From assembly GCA_003693705.1 (NCBI GenBank), contig RBZT01000790.1, positions 1 through 64,000 on the forward strand: a DNA stretch of 64,000 nt, read 5' to 3'. Numbering within the stretch: the stretch's first letter is position 1; every line of letters begins with the position of its first letter. Below, one piece after another: positions 34,968-45,693 of this stretch. The stretch is from Polymyxa betae. Its lineage: Eukaryota; Endomyxa; Phytomyxea; Plasmodiophorida; Plasmodiophoridae. The notes beneath the pieces are model-generated. The model saw only the letters and a program-made list of their open reading frames with translations, was not told the origin of the DNA and did no database searches. The translations under genes were made by a program, and so were the position numbers.

Positions 34968-37425
34968 TTGCAGTTTCGGTCGACTGAATTGTGGCAGCGC
35001 TCGACCATGCAGGACGCCGGCGCTAGTCAGGCTCTGCTGCCAGCTCCGGTTACTAATGTGGCTCACGCGGAACTGGGACCAGACCTTGACACATTCGATT
35101 GCTTCGAGTCGAACTCACTCGTGCGTCGGCTAGAGATTCGTAGCCGAACGAACTCGTTTTTCAGGAACCATGCATTGATTCGGTGGTTTCTGATCATGGT
35201 CGTGGCGATTTTCACAGCTTTAACCGCTCTTCTGGTTTGGGTTTTGTCTCGAGCGATTTCAGGCGAAAAGTACCGAATTGTCAGAGGTCTGATTGCTTCT
35301 GGAACTGTTGCAGAAACCATCTTGGTCCATTGCAGCTTATCTTTTATGCTAGCTTCGGCTGCAGCTTTCTTATGTGCATATATCGAACCGGTCGCTGCAG
35401 GCTCCGGTATTCCTGTGATCAAATGCGTTTTGAACGGGCTTAAGCTTCCACGCGTCGTTCGACTCAAGACGCTATTTGTGAAGGCGCTGGGTGTGGCGTT
35501 TTCTGTTTCTGCTGGGCTCCCTGTAGGCATCGAAGGGCCTATGATTCATTGTGGTGCAATCTGTGGTGCTGGTGTCTCGCAGGGAAAATCGACCGTCTTC
35601 GGCATTAATACTTCGTTCACGAAATTTCCTGGTTTTCGCAACGATAAAGAGAAACGAGACTTTATCTCAGCTGGAGCGGCTTCTGGCGTCGCTTGTGCGT
35701 TCGGGGCGCCAATTGGAGGAGTGCTTTTCAGTCTTGAAGAAGGGTCTTCATTTTGGAACCAGAAACTGACGTGGCGGACGTTCTTCTGTTCGATGATGTC
35801 GTATTTCGTATTGGCGATGTTCACGTCAGCATTGGTCGACAACAATACTTGGGGCAAGCTCAACGATTCGTCGATGTTTACTTTCGGAGACTTCACCGCG
35901 ATGGGCCAGAACGAATTCACATATTCTGCCTATGAGCTTCCTGTTTTCGTTTTGATTGGCGCTTTTGGCGGTCTCGTTGGAGCGCTTTACAACCATTGCA
36001 ACATGCTGATTGCGAAATGGCGCCGTATCAATGTCGCCTCGCCTCTTCGTAAAATAGCAGAGGCTGGTCTGACGGCCTTCGCATTTGCTGCTATGACGTT
36101 CGGCCTGTGTTTGATGAACCGGTATCATTGCAAGGGATTGGTAACAGCCCATGAGAAGATTCGAGGGCAGCTCGTCCGGTTTTATTGCCCTGCAAGCTAT
36201 TTCAACCCGTTGGCATCACTTCTGCTAAACCCGTTTGATGAGTCCATCAAGCTTCTATTCCACGCCTCATTTGAGTTCGATTACTCGGAATTGTTTATTG
36301 TGTTTATGCTGATTTTAATCGCTTCATGCTGGTGCTATGGCATGTCTATCCCTTCCGGTCTCTTCGTTCCGACTTTATTGTGCGGGGCTTGTTCAGGTCG
36401 CGTTGTTGGCCAACTGCTTAATGCCTACGCGCCGATCTCCACTGTTGATGCGGGGACATACTCGTTAATTGGGGCTGCCTCTGTTCTCGGAGGGATGTCA
36501 CGCATGACGATATCGCTAACTGTTATTTTGATCGAGGTATGCTTGCTGGAAATGGCTCAATATCCTTTATGCTCATCGCGTTTCTAAGTGTACCGGTGAT
36601 ATCCAGTATGGTCTGCCGATTATGATAACCTTGATGACCGCCAGGTGGGTTGGTGAATGCTTCAACGAAGGTCTTTACGACATTCATATTCACCTTAACG
36701 GATGGCAATTTTTGGAGTTTGATCCTCCACCGATTGCCCAATATTTGCTCGCCTTTGACATCATGAGCATCGAGCCGATATACTTTCGAGAAGTCGAGAC
36801 TGTTGGGAGAATCGTTCAAGTACTCAGGTCTGAATGACATTCTCTTTCACCATTATTGTCTAATCAGGGTCTTAGTAATTGCCCGCATAACGGGTTTCCT
36901 GTTGTGGATAGGTCAGAGTTGCCGCAAGGAGCGTCCATGCCTGCATTCAGAGGGCTGATAAAAAGGCAGCAACTAACTGTCCTTTTGCAAGCAAGATGTT
37001 TCTGTAAAGATATTCCACAGCCGTATAAGTCTCCTCCAAGAATTCATCATATGGCGATGGAAGCATCGTATCCTAGGTATCCGGCTATTGAAGACGTATG
37101 CTTGTCTTCGGAAGATCTTGATTATTACGTTGACCTAACACCATATATGGATCCCGCTCCATATGTTATGCAGCAGTTAGCGCCTGCTTCCACAGTATTT
37201 CGCCTCTACAGGACAATGGGATTAAGACATATTCCCGTTGTAACTAAGACCAACCGCTTGGTTGGTATAATCACCCGCAAGGATCTCACTCATATTCGTT
37301 TCCGTCGCCAACTTAAAGAGCTTATCAGCGACCAAGGGGCTGTTGGCGATCATGTTGACTGGATCGATGATGTTTCACAATACGAATTCGTGAGAAGTTT
37401 CCTGGAGCGAAATCAACAGCACTAG
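34968..37425 (+). CDS. CLCN7: ClC-7-type lysosomal chloride/proton antiporter
   Basis: Family signatures run in order: GSGIPVIKCVLNG, LPRVVRLKTLFVKALGV, GIEGPMIHCGA (35530-35560, gating Glu kept), SAGAASGVACAFGAPIGGVLFSLEEGSSFWNQ (with the proton Glu of SLEEG), YGMSIPSGLFVP and LGGMSRMTISLTVILIE. A first intron (about 36535-36588) leads to YGLPIMITLMTARWVGE. Two CBS domains follow: NGFPVVDRSELPQG..FRGLIKRQQL, and LYRTMGLRHIPVVTKTNRLVGIITRKDL near the end. Local order and CBS text match ClC-7 better than ClC-3/5 or ClC-6. The start is 34968 or the next ATG at 35007. No OSTM1 partner is in the window. Confidence 0.93.
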
Positions 37426-37632
37426 AATATGAATGGACTCCTATAATACTTGATTCGAATTTATTAATAAATACTGTACATACAGGATTCTCCACCCTCG
37501 ACCGCTGCTTACCACGATACGGTTAGGAGGACTACTATCGTTGCTGGTCAAAAGTCTCGATAAGCAATGGCAAACTACACGAATATACGATCGGCGAACA
37601 CCCAGCCTATCATAATGTTCAGAAGGTGTTAA

Positions 37633-40600
37633 TCATTCAGTTAACAAAATCCCAACCTGCTCACATCTGCATATTAACTCAAACATAAACCGCCCGATGG
37701 CGATGAAGCACACATTTAAAGTTAGATGAGCGCAAGAATCGGGCTGGATCAAACCCAGGTTGTGGTCCCAGCTGCCTGCATGCAAAATTGGGCAATTCAA
37801 ATTATGTGGACCATTATTAAACCTGTCCATAGAAGCCGATGCTTTAGGTCATAATCAAATTGCCCAGATGATTGCTGAAAGCTCGGTCGAACTTTGACAG
37901 TCATCGACATTGGAGTTGCTCGTCGAACTGAAAGTAAAACTTTGATATTGACAAACTGCCCTCGTCTATCGTGACGGTTAATACAGCAAAGCAATTTTGC
38001 AAGAATACATACGGGTACAAATGATGATAGCCGCCAGTTATCAAATAATCCGAATTAAGCCGAAAATTTGGGCTGTGCAAACAAGGTGAAACCGGGGAAG
38101 AAATTGCCCTACAACAGGTTTGAAAAAGGTAAAAGTCTTCAATGTGAATCATACGTGGTCGTAGAGCTGGCAGATCGCCGATGAGGATCGTAAGATCCAT
38201 CCAGTTCAAACTATTCAGAAGATAAGAATGTGGTATATTTAGACACAACTGAATGACCTGGAAAACGAAAGGATCTGGAACAATATAACGAAGATGTGAT
38301 GGGGTAATCAGGGAGGCAGGAATGGCGATTTGACCATCTACCAGCGTAGAGCAACACTTCTACCATATTGATTATCACGACAATGCAATGCGGCCGTTGA
38401 AATTCGGACCTTCCAGTTAAAGACAATCATACTGAGGAGCTGGTTTCGGCAACTAACGTATTCTTCAACCTTACCTGTGGAATCATGCATGATGTTAGCA
38501 TCGCTAGCTACGACATCATCAGAATTTGATAGAACATTAACTGAGACGAACCCAAGGCAACGATACGTTCGTCAATTTTAACGCCAAAAGATTTTCTTCG
38601 GAATGGGAATATAATTCTTTCGGTTGAGAAAGCTTCTACTTCGTACTTTAACTCCTCTGATTGATAAGACTTAGTGGTAATACTGAATAACGTAGTGGTA
38701 TTACTGTGGCCGGGGACGCTGACAGAGAATCTGAAATCCGCACTGTTCACGACTTCACAAATGACCATGCAATCTTCCGGCCCGAATGAAGCCCTAAGAA
38801 GACCTAGTGTTCTTCAGCATCGCGAACAAAAGATATAGGAGAAGAAACCTTCTGAACAGGTAGGAAACTTCCCAGAAAGCTGATATTGAGCAACCGGGTA
38901 CACCTTTTCAGACACTGACACAAGAAATAAGGGCATCAAGGTCGCCACTCACCTCAAATGAACGGATAGAGAGCCCGGAATCCACGACGATTGGAAGCCT
39001 GAATGTGAGCTCTCGATACATTTCTGAGTGCTTCTCTGCAGCATATACTGCTTTGACATTGCATGATCCACTGTTGCAATAATATGAGAAAAATAAAACG
39101 GACTCGTAAAAACAAATACATTTTTTGCATACAGCAATCGACAACAACATAGACCGATGCAGATTGGCCAGGGCGCAGAATAAGATCGGAATCCTGTTTA
39201 AGCTCCAACATGGCAGAATCTGTGCAGTTTGAGTCCTCAAAGATGAGATTGATGTCGTTAGCAGCCACTTCTCCAACATTGTGCAAAACCATCGGCATTG
39301 ATAACGCCTGAATATGGATAAATACAGAATTTCTATTAATACGTAATCGCTCAGCGATACCTGACCGAAAAATCCCCGATAAGTATCTGATATTTGAACC
39401 TTCAGTAGAGGAACAGCAGAGCATATCCGAATAGGAACAGGATTATCCAAGAGCCTGAGAAGTTTTCCAAAAATTATTGAGCGATTGACGGGTAGTGATA
39501 GCAGCTGTTCAATACCTGTCGATTTTGTGATGCGTCTCGATACCAAATAAACGAACCGAAACATTGGATAATTGAATAATTCCAACAGAAAGGGGAAGTA
39601 TGGCAATACGAACGTTGTTTTCCTCCAATGGTTTCAGCGTAAGGGATATGGGGAAAGATTCGTAATCAGCATTGTCGCATTCAATAAACAAGGAGGAAAT
39701 AGGAAGCTCTGAGTACCAATTATTTTCGAATCAATCACATAGACTAAAGGCTAACAGTACGATACCGATTAGGAGCGGATTACGAACTGTTACGTCGACA
39801 TAAAGAAACTGCCCGACTGACAGATCGAAAGACTTTGCACCTTTCGGCTGACCTCTTTCTGGAGACATTGCTGAAGGACGAAACAAGAACACGTCATCAT
39901 CTTGATTGGTTACAGCCCGACTGGGTTTGGAACGTTGTGGTTCTCTACATGGCGATCAGAGATTGTGCATGAATTTGCAGCAGAAACACCTTGATTTAGG
40001 AATAAGATGTGCCTCGATTGGCAGGATTTTTAATCGAGTTATAACCGGCACCCCGATCATTTCGATATTTTGTGTCTTCGGGACCAAAGGAACGAATCGA
40101 CACAAATCGCTTACTGCGATTTTGTGAGTTTGGGTATGAGCTCATACTACATCAGCCATACCAATCGCTTTTTGTCGAACTGAAGATTTCACTCTGGTCA
40201 ACAACTGAGTTAGGTACATACAGACGTTGCTGAAACGGTTCGTGGCCTGGGCAGACGCTACCAACTCTGAAAGTATTGGAATCTGTAAGGCCTTCCAAGA
40301 ACGCTGCGAAGATGACTCGTTCAAGTCGTAAACTTGCGAGCATAGAAGCGACTGCATACATATAAGAATGAATAAGGCAGCCCGGACGGCGATATCTACC
40401 AATGAGAAAGATTCGTGCCATCTCTCTTTCTGTGCGAACAGCAAAGCCGCCTCTCTCATAAACATCCCGAACTTCCGTTTAGCTCCTTGCAATTGCGACA
40501 GTATGGCACTTTCGATCACAACGCTGATCCGGTCGTTGATTGGAATAGAGCCACACAGCTCGAACGCCCGGGACAAATAATCTAAAAAACGTCAGCTCGT

Positions 40601-41795
40601 TGGTATTAATGAGCATTTCTTCGAACTTTGGGATTCGACAGGCTGATGATGAGACGCAGAGAATCGGGCCAATTTGAGAAATGCCTCGATTCGGAGCGAT
40701 TCCGTGTCTGGACGGTGAGCATAATTTCTGATCGCTTTATCGATGAGCGCGACTCGATCGTCATAGGACGCGGTGGGATCGCAACAAGCGAGCCCTTCCA
40801 GAGCGGCACCTCTCCAAACAAGGTCGCCGGACGACTTGGTAGCATCGATCGCGGCCAAATACAGTTCTCGAGCGTCGCTCACAATTCCACTGAGCAGACT
40901 GTAATCCGCTGAAATTTTTGAAATGCGTCCCTAAAGACAAATTAGAGCTGGAAATCAAGATACATGGCGGCTACGGGTAGCAAACGCTTTTTTTTGGCAG
41001 GATCGTGCGCGACGGGTTTATCAGACGAAATGTATGGAAGCTCCTGTGATGAGCTCAAAGCCCTGGCAGCTTCCAACATCTCCTAAAAGCACGGTTGGAG
41101 GCTAAACCGGTGCGATTCGAGATTACTGCTGACACAGATTAGACGTTCGACCACGTCCATCACCAACGTATTCATGTAGAACTGCAAATGCTTCGTATCC
41201 GCATTCGGCACCCTAAAGTTCACAATCACTAACTCTATGCATGTATGTTAAGAGCCATACATAACGAGATTTTGCCTCTCCATGAGGTCCTGTTGTGAAT
41301 CAAGCGGCTCAAACGCAAAACACCGCTTCACTAAGGCACCCGGGAATTGCTTCATCGCCGATACGAATTCTTCATGCGGAACGTCCAGGTCGGGGTTTGA
41401 AGGGCAATGAACGACACCGATTACAGCTAGGACCTTCCTGTGAAGATATATCGAATCCCAAGGCGACTCTAACCCATATTAACAGAAGCTTGCTTTACCA
41501 GAAAAAAAGGAAGAAATACCGAACAGTCTGGGATTATCACTGAAATTGAGAAGAATATAATCGGTGTTTCTGGAGATGTTCTTGAATGGATTGTGTGCCG
41601 GAAGTGTCAGCATACTCAGATCATATCTTCGATTCCGCTTCACAACGTTCTGTAGCTTTTCATGAAAACCAAGCTCACAACCAGCATCTTTCCCACCATA
41701 TACTTATCCATGCCCTCGGGTGGAAGCCGCCCGACAGTGAAGACCGCGATCAGGATAGACCGGGTCGCCTCCAGGTCCGACCAAGCATCGATCAT
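37633..41795 (-). CDS. TRAPPC9: TRAPP II complex subunit TRAPPC9/NIBP
   Basis: TRAPPC9 helps TRAPPII activate Rab GTPases in Golgi traffic. The start MIDAWSDLEATRSILIAVFT (41795) fits the family's opening strand. A middle exon has SGDLVWRGAALEGLACCD, almost the family's DFLWLGAALEGL, with the preceding ARELYLAAIDATK. The C-terminal beta-sandwich part is recognisable from FESFPISLTLKPLEENNVR-like text (39690-39610) and from GLIQPDSCAHLTLNVCFIAI at the very end (family VQPSGQSACLGALLFLYTG). Many short introns occur. The gene is long and weakly conserved, so most exon borders are approximate. Confidence 0.8.
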
Positions 41796-41892
41796 GGCGG
41801 CCTAGGCCAGCCACCGTCGACGGTTGCAGAATCGCGCACCGCCGGCGTCTTTCTACCTATAAACACTTTAATATTTGAAAAGTCTGTTATGG

Positions 41893-42280
41893 ATGTGGGA
41901 TGTCTTGATGACATGGGCGGGCCGCGTCCCCGAACGTTTCTTCAGTCAAAATTTGCTCAGAGAACCTGCGAGAATTATCATTGTTGGTTGTGTAAGGCGC
42001 AATGGTAAGCATTCATCTCTGGCATTCTTCTCGCCATCCTTGAAGTCTCCGGCAGTAGCATCGCCGGCTTCGGATTCTCGTCTGGTTAACGACGGGTAAC
42101 GGTAATCAGACCATGATGTTCAGCAGAAATGAGTTAGAAGAAGTTGCCCAAGCGCCAGCTGATAGAGAATCAGAAGCTTATGACATCAATCTGGAAATGT
42201 TATTCAGTTTGCTCGAATCTAAATTTCAATCTCTGAGTAAGATTCACAAACCCTCCTGCAAAAGGGTACACTTCATTTAA
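41893..42280 (+). CDS. Possible small two-exon protein
   Basis: Exon one reads MWDVLMTWAGRVPERFFSQN and ends IIIVGC at a GTAAGG donor. An acceptor (GTAATCAG) continues in phase into TMMFSRNELEEVAQAP and LEMLFSLLESKFQSL. The product is about 90 residues and its function is unknown. It would be divergent from TRAPPC9 with 97 bp between start codons. Confidence 0.4.
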
Positions 42281-42326
42281 CTATTCCAACAGTTTTTTTG
42301 TTTATGTACAGTATTTCTCCAACGTT

Positions 42327-43490
42327 TTAGAACCCTCCTACAAGAGCATTGCTCTTATAAGCCTGATCTACTTCTCTGTCGTCAAATGTCTTTAACGTCG
42401 ACGAAGCTGCTTTCCTAGCAGCGCTGTTGGCAACACCAGCCTCGGCTAGTCGATCATATCCGTTCACGAGACGCGACGCTTGCTGTCCGTTGCTGACCTC
42501 ACCACCGGGAGCAGCATCAGCGATGCCGACCTCCTGCTGCTGCGATCCGCTTGCCCAATGGTTATCAAGCGCCCTCATGTTGGCAGAGTTGATGACCCGG
42601 CTCTCCTCCGAATCGCCATGTTGCAGGGCGCCTTGCTTCGACTCCAGATGTTGTGCAGCTACTGAACGTCCAGCAGAAGCCCCGGCAGGCCCAACCAGAA
42701 TAGCATCGTTAGCAGCAACTTTCGCTGTTGTTTGCTTGTTATAGGCTTCGTTCAAGTTGTTGGCATTACGATCAGCAAGAACAGACTTCTTGGCTGAGTT
42801 GATGCCCCGTTCACGAGACTCTTCAAATTCGGCCGCCTCCGACCCACCGGTTCCCAGAGCTGCTCCAAAAGGGGAAAACCGCTCGCCTACCGATGCAAAC
42901 TTGGCGGCATCCTTTTTCGAAGCACCGCGATCAAACTGCTCCGAGATGAGAGAATCTTCTTCCAGATGCTGGTCGATGTGATCGGCGTCCGAGGTCGCCT
43001 GTTCACGTCCTTGTAAGAGATTATGGTAGGAAGACCCAGCTCCAGCTACAGGGCCGCCAATCAATGCATCAGATGCTACAGTTCCTTGAACGATTCCAGT
43101 GTCTAAAGCAGAACTGGTCTGGCGCCCATTCTGGTCGACGAGCCGCGAGTTCGAAGTAATCAAGGCTCCGCGATCAAAATCGGTGATCAGGGATTTCGAG
43201 TTGGAACCTGAAGATCCGGCTGCAGCGCCAAACGGACTTCCACCAGCGCCGATATTAACGGATTGGCTTGCCGCGCCAATCGCATTCGCCCGATCATAAG
43301 AGGCGACGTTCGAGTTCGAGTCAAACTGATCTGCATGGTCGTTGTTCTGGAGGTTAAAACCTTTGCGATATCGATCGAATTGGTTTTCTCGCATACTGCC
43401 TGCATTTCCAGGTATGAAGAGCAGAGGTTCGGATAGGATGGTTGGTGTAATAGCCAACAAGGAGAGCAGGGTGAAGACGTGTAGACTCAT
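42327..43490 (-). CDS. Repetitive secreted Gly/Ala/Asp-rich protein
   Basis: The 387-residue single-exon frame opens with a signal peptide (MSLHVFTLLSLLAITPTILS). The mature part repeats a loose unit of about 70-80 residues. FDRG or RERG is followed by SNSRLVDQNGRQ or SVLADRNANN, then ASDALIGGPVAGAGSS or ANDAILVGPAGASAGRS, then LLQGREQ or HLESKQG. There are no cysteines after the signal peptide. It looks like an extracellular structural or matrix protein. No known family was recognised, and the diverged repeats suggest old internal duplication. Confidence 0.65.
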   Translation of the reverse strand: MSLHVFTLLSLLAITPTILSEPLLFIPGNAGSMRENQFDRYRKGFNLQNNDHADQFDSNSNVASYDRANAIGAASQSVNIGAGGSPFGAAAGSSGSNSKSLITDFDRGALITSNSRLVDQNGRQTSSALDTGIVQGTVASDALIGGPVAGAGSSYHNLLQGREQATSDADHIDQHLEEDSLISEQFDRGASKKDAAKFASVGERFSPFGAALGTGGSEAAEFEESRERGINSAKKSVLADRNANNLNEAYNKQTTAKVAANDAILVGPAGASAGRSVAAQHLESKQGALQHGDSEESRVINSANMRALDNHWASGSQQQEVGIADAAPGGEVSNGQQASRLVNGYDRLAEAGVANSAARKAASSTLKTFDDREVDQAYKSNALVGGF

Positions 43491-43994
43491 CTAGACAAAA
43501 TTGAGCTGATCTGAATATTAGCAAGATCGATTTGGACTGGAGCCGGTTGCAGAAGGATCCCTCTTCAAAATCACGGCGAATGCCATTCGCCACAAAGAGA
43601 GTTTATGGGTCATCCGCTTTCCCATGCTCCGATGGCCGAAAATCATTGAGGTCGTCTCAAACTGCTTTAATATTTATATGTAGCAATTACATCAACATGC
43701 ATTAGCCGAATGCTATTTTACAATAATATCAGAATTGTTATTAGACACTTTTTCGTACGGAACGACAAAATCACTAGCAAAGCCAGAAACCATCAGTGAA
43801 GTCATGAAACGACTGAACGGAATTGAAGTTATGTGTACCTAGCTGTAGGATTCACGTTGCAGGTAGACAATGACAAGCTGATGTTTATCATATAAGAGAA
43901 TTGTAGCAGTAAAATTGGAACGATTATCAGCCCCAATCATAACTTCGATCGTCTTCGCAGTTTCTTCGTTCTGACCGGCGACGTCACGGAAGCG
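43491..43994. other. Mostly non-coding, short minus-strand tail frame
   Basis: A minus-strand reading (43839 to about 43995) ending in IVYLQRESYS looks protein-like but has no clear start or upstream exon. Otherwise nothing was recognised. Confidence 0.3.
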
Positions 43995-44730
43995 ATGCTT
44001 GCGTCGACCACCGATTGGCAGGCCCGCAGCCTTCGTCGTCTGTGCGAATGCCAGGTCTGTGAGCGTGACGGGCCGCAATCGTCGCACATCGATGGCTCCC
44101 ACGACCAGGCGCTGTCGCAGCGCTTCACTATCGCCGGCCGACTTCTGCAGATTCGCGGCGGCACGACAAAATGCGCCCGTGTGTTGGCCCGCTGGCTCGA
44201 AGAGCATGCCGGCGAGCTCAATCTGACTGCCAAGGATGTCGTCGAGGTCGGCAGCGGGACCGGGCTCGTCGGCCTCGCGCTGGCTCAGCTCGGGGCGCGA
44301 TCCGTCTTCTTGACCGATCAGGAGCCCGTCCTCGAGATCGTCCAGGATAGCATCGATCGCAACGATTGCGGCCCGGGTGTACAGGCCCGTGCGCTGTACT
44401 GGTCTGCTCGGGCGGCTTATGATGTGTTTGTGATTGCTGAGCGCTGGCTGCAGGGGCGATCCGGTGCCGGACGACCTGAAAGGGAAGGCGTTGGTGATCG
44501 GATCGGATCTGATCTTCGCCAAGGAGAATATCCCATTGCTGCTGACAACCTTTGATCAGATGTGTACGACGCCGGCGCAGGACGTCCTGTTCGCCCATAT
44601 TGATCGGTTCCAATGGGAGGCCGACTTCTTCGTTGGCATGACAGCCCTGCGATTCGAGACGCAACTGCTGGCCAGCGAAGACGATATCCGTATCTATCGG
44701 TTTCGACGAACGAACCAGCAGAATGTATAA
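43995..44730 (+). CDS. METTL21-type lysine methyltransferase (Methyltransf_16)
   Basis: The seven-strand SAM domain shows VVEVGSGTGLVGLALAQLGA (motif I, about 44245), FLTDQEP (motif II Asp) and DSIDRND. A 54-bp intron (44401-44454) is followed by WGDPVPDDLKGKALVIGSDL with IFAKENIPLL, the family's post-I 'D.I.G.D..Y/F' region. Members methylate lysines on chaperones or elongation factors; the substrate cannot be read from sequence. The N-terminal 60 residues are weakly conserved and the start (43995) is tentative. The stop codon is one base from that of the convergent RS-rich gene. Confidence 0.75.
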
Positions 44731-44731
44731 A

Positions 44732-45346
44732 TTAATCAGATTGTGGGTTTAGATCGAAAAAGGCATCGTTTTTCCAATCGTCGTCAGCGACGGATTTCGT
44801 CAGCGGGATCAGACGACCACTAGGATAGACGGCGGCGAGATGAGCTGCTACACGATCGGCCAGGCTGTCTTGGTCTTTAGGCCGCGCGATCTTATCACGA
44901 AGGCGCTGAATCTCGTGCTTCCGCCTTTCAGCTTCGAAATCTATCGTCGTCAACGATTTCGCTTTCTTTTTGGCTTTCCGTTTCTTTTCTCTTAACGGAC
45001 TTCTTGATTTTGGTTTTCTCTCTCTCGAACGACTTCGCGATTTCTTTCTTCTTTCGCGACCTCGTTCGTGTGAGCGATTTGTCCTTTCTCTCGATAAACT
45101 TCGTTCGTTGGAATGGCTCCTAGTGCGCTTCCTCTTTGCATGCCTTCTGGTCGAGCTATCTCGATGACCACGCTTTGACTGATGTCTGGAGGAGGAAGGG
45201 CTAGGGCTGCGATTGCCTCGCTGCTCCTCATCCTTCAAATGAGCTCGCCACATGGCGTTCTTTTCCAAGTTGCGGTTGTGTTGATCAGCGTGGCGAATAT
45301 GGCCGCGAAGCAGCCGAAGGCTGGAGGAGAACGGGTCGTCACCCAT
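44732..45346 (-). CDS. Arg/Ser-rich nuclear protein
   Basis: It starts MGDDPFSSSLRLLRGHIRHA with a helical N-terminus (NRNLEKNAMWRAHLKDEE). A long RS/RK domain follows (SRSRSRERKPKSRSP) and then a helical C-terminal part (EAERRKHEIQRLRDKIARPK, LADRVAAHLAAVYPSGRLIP). The end is acidic (DDDWKNDAFFDLNPQ). RS domains mark splicing-related proteins in speckles. The exact family was not recognised. No intron is evident. Confidence 0.6.
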   Translation of the reverse strand: MGDDPFSSSLRLLRGHIRHADQHNRNLEKNAMWRAHLKDEEQRGNRSPSPSSSRHQSKRGHRDSSTRRHAKRKRTRSHSNERSLSRERTNRSHERGRERRKKSRSRSRERKPKSRSPLREKKRKAKKKAKSLTTIDFEAERRKHEIQRLRDKIARPKDQDSLADRVAAHLAAVYPSGRLIPLTKSVADDDWKNDAFFDLNPQSD

Positions 45347-45693
45347 GGCGAGAAGCAATGAGATGACTTCAGATGACAACCGACGATTGAAAGAACGAAA
45401 ACATGGCTGAAGGCCGCGCCCACCAAACAGAAGAATCTTGCCAAAAAAAATCCCGTCAATGGAATCTTTTTTTGGTTTTTATCAAAGTGCACAGTCACGG
45501 CATATTTTCATAGGGCTGTTTTGTTCCGCAAACTGCCTCAAATGTTTTTGGTTCGCATAAATTGCGCAGTCAAGGCATAAAAAATCATCGCAGTAATCAA
45601 CAGACTCAGTCACGGATTAAAACGATTAACATTGCAACATGCCAGGCCATCTTGAAGCAGATCATTCCCGGAAGTTATCTACAGATAAACAGG

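Noticed and set aside
43839-44522. 227-codon minus-strand frame opposite the methyltransferase
   Set aside because: The plus strand carries the SAM motifs and a clean splice. Only the last 50 codons of the minus frame look protein-like, and these lie outside the methyltransferase.
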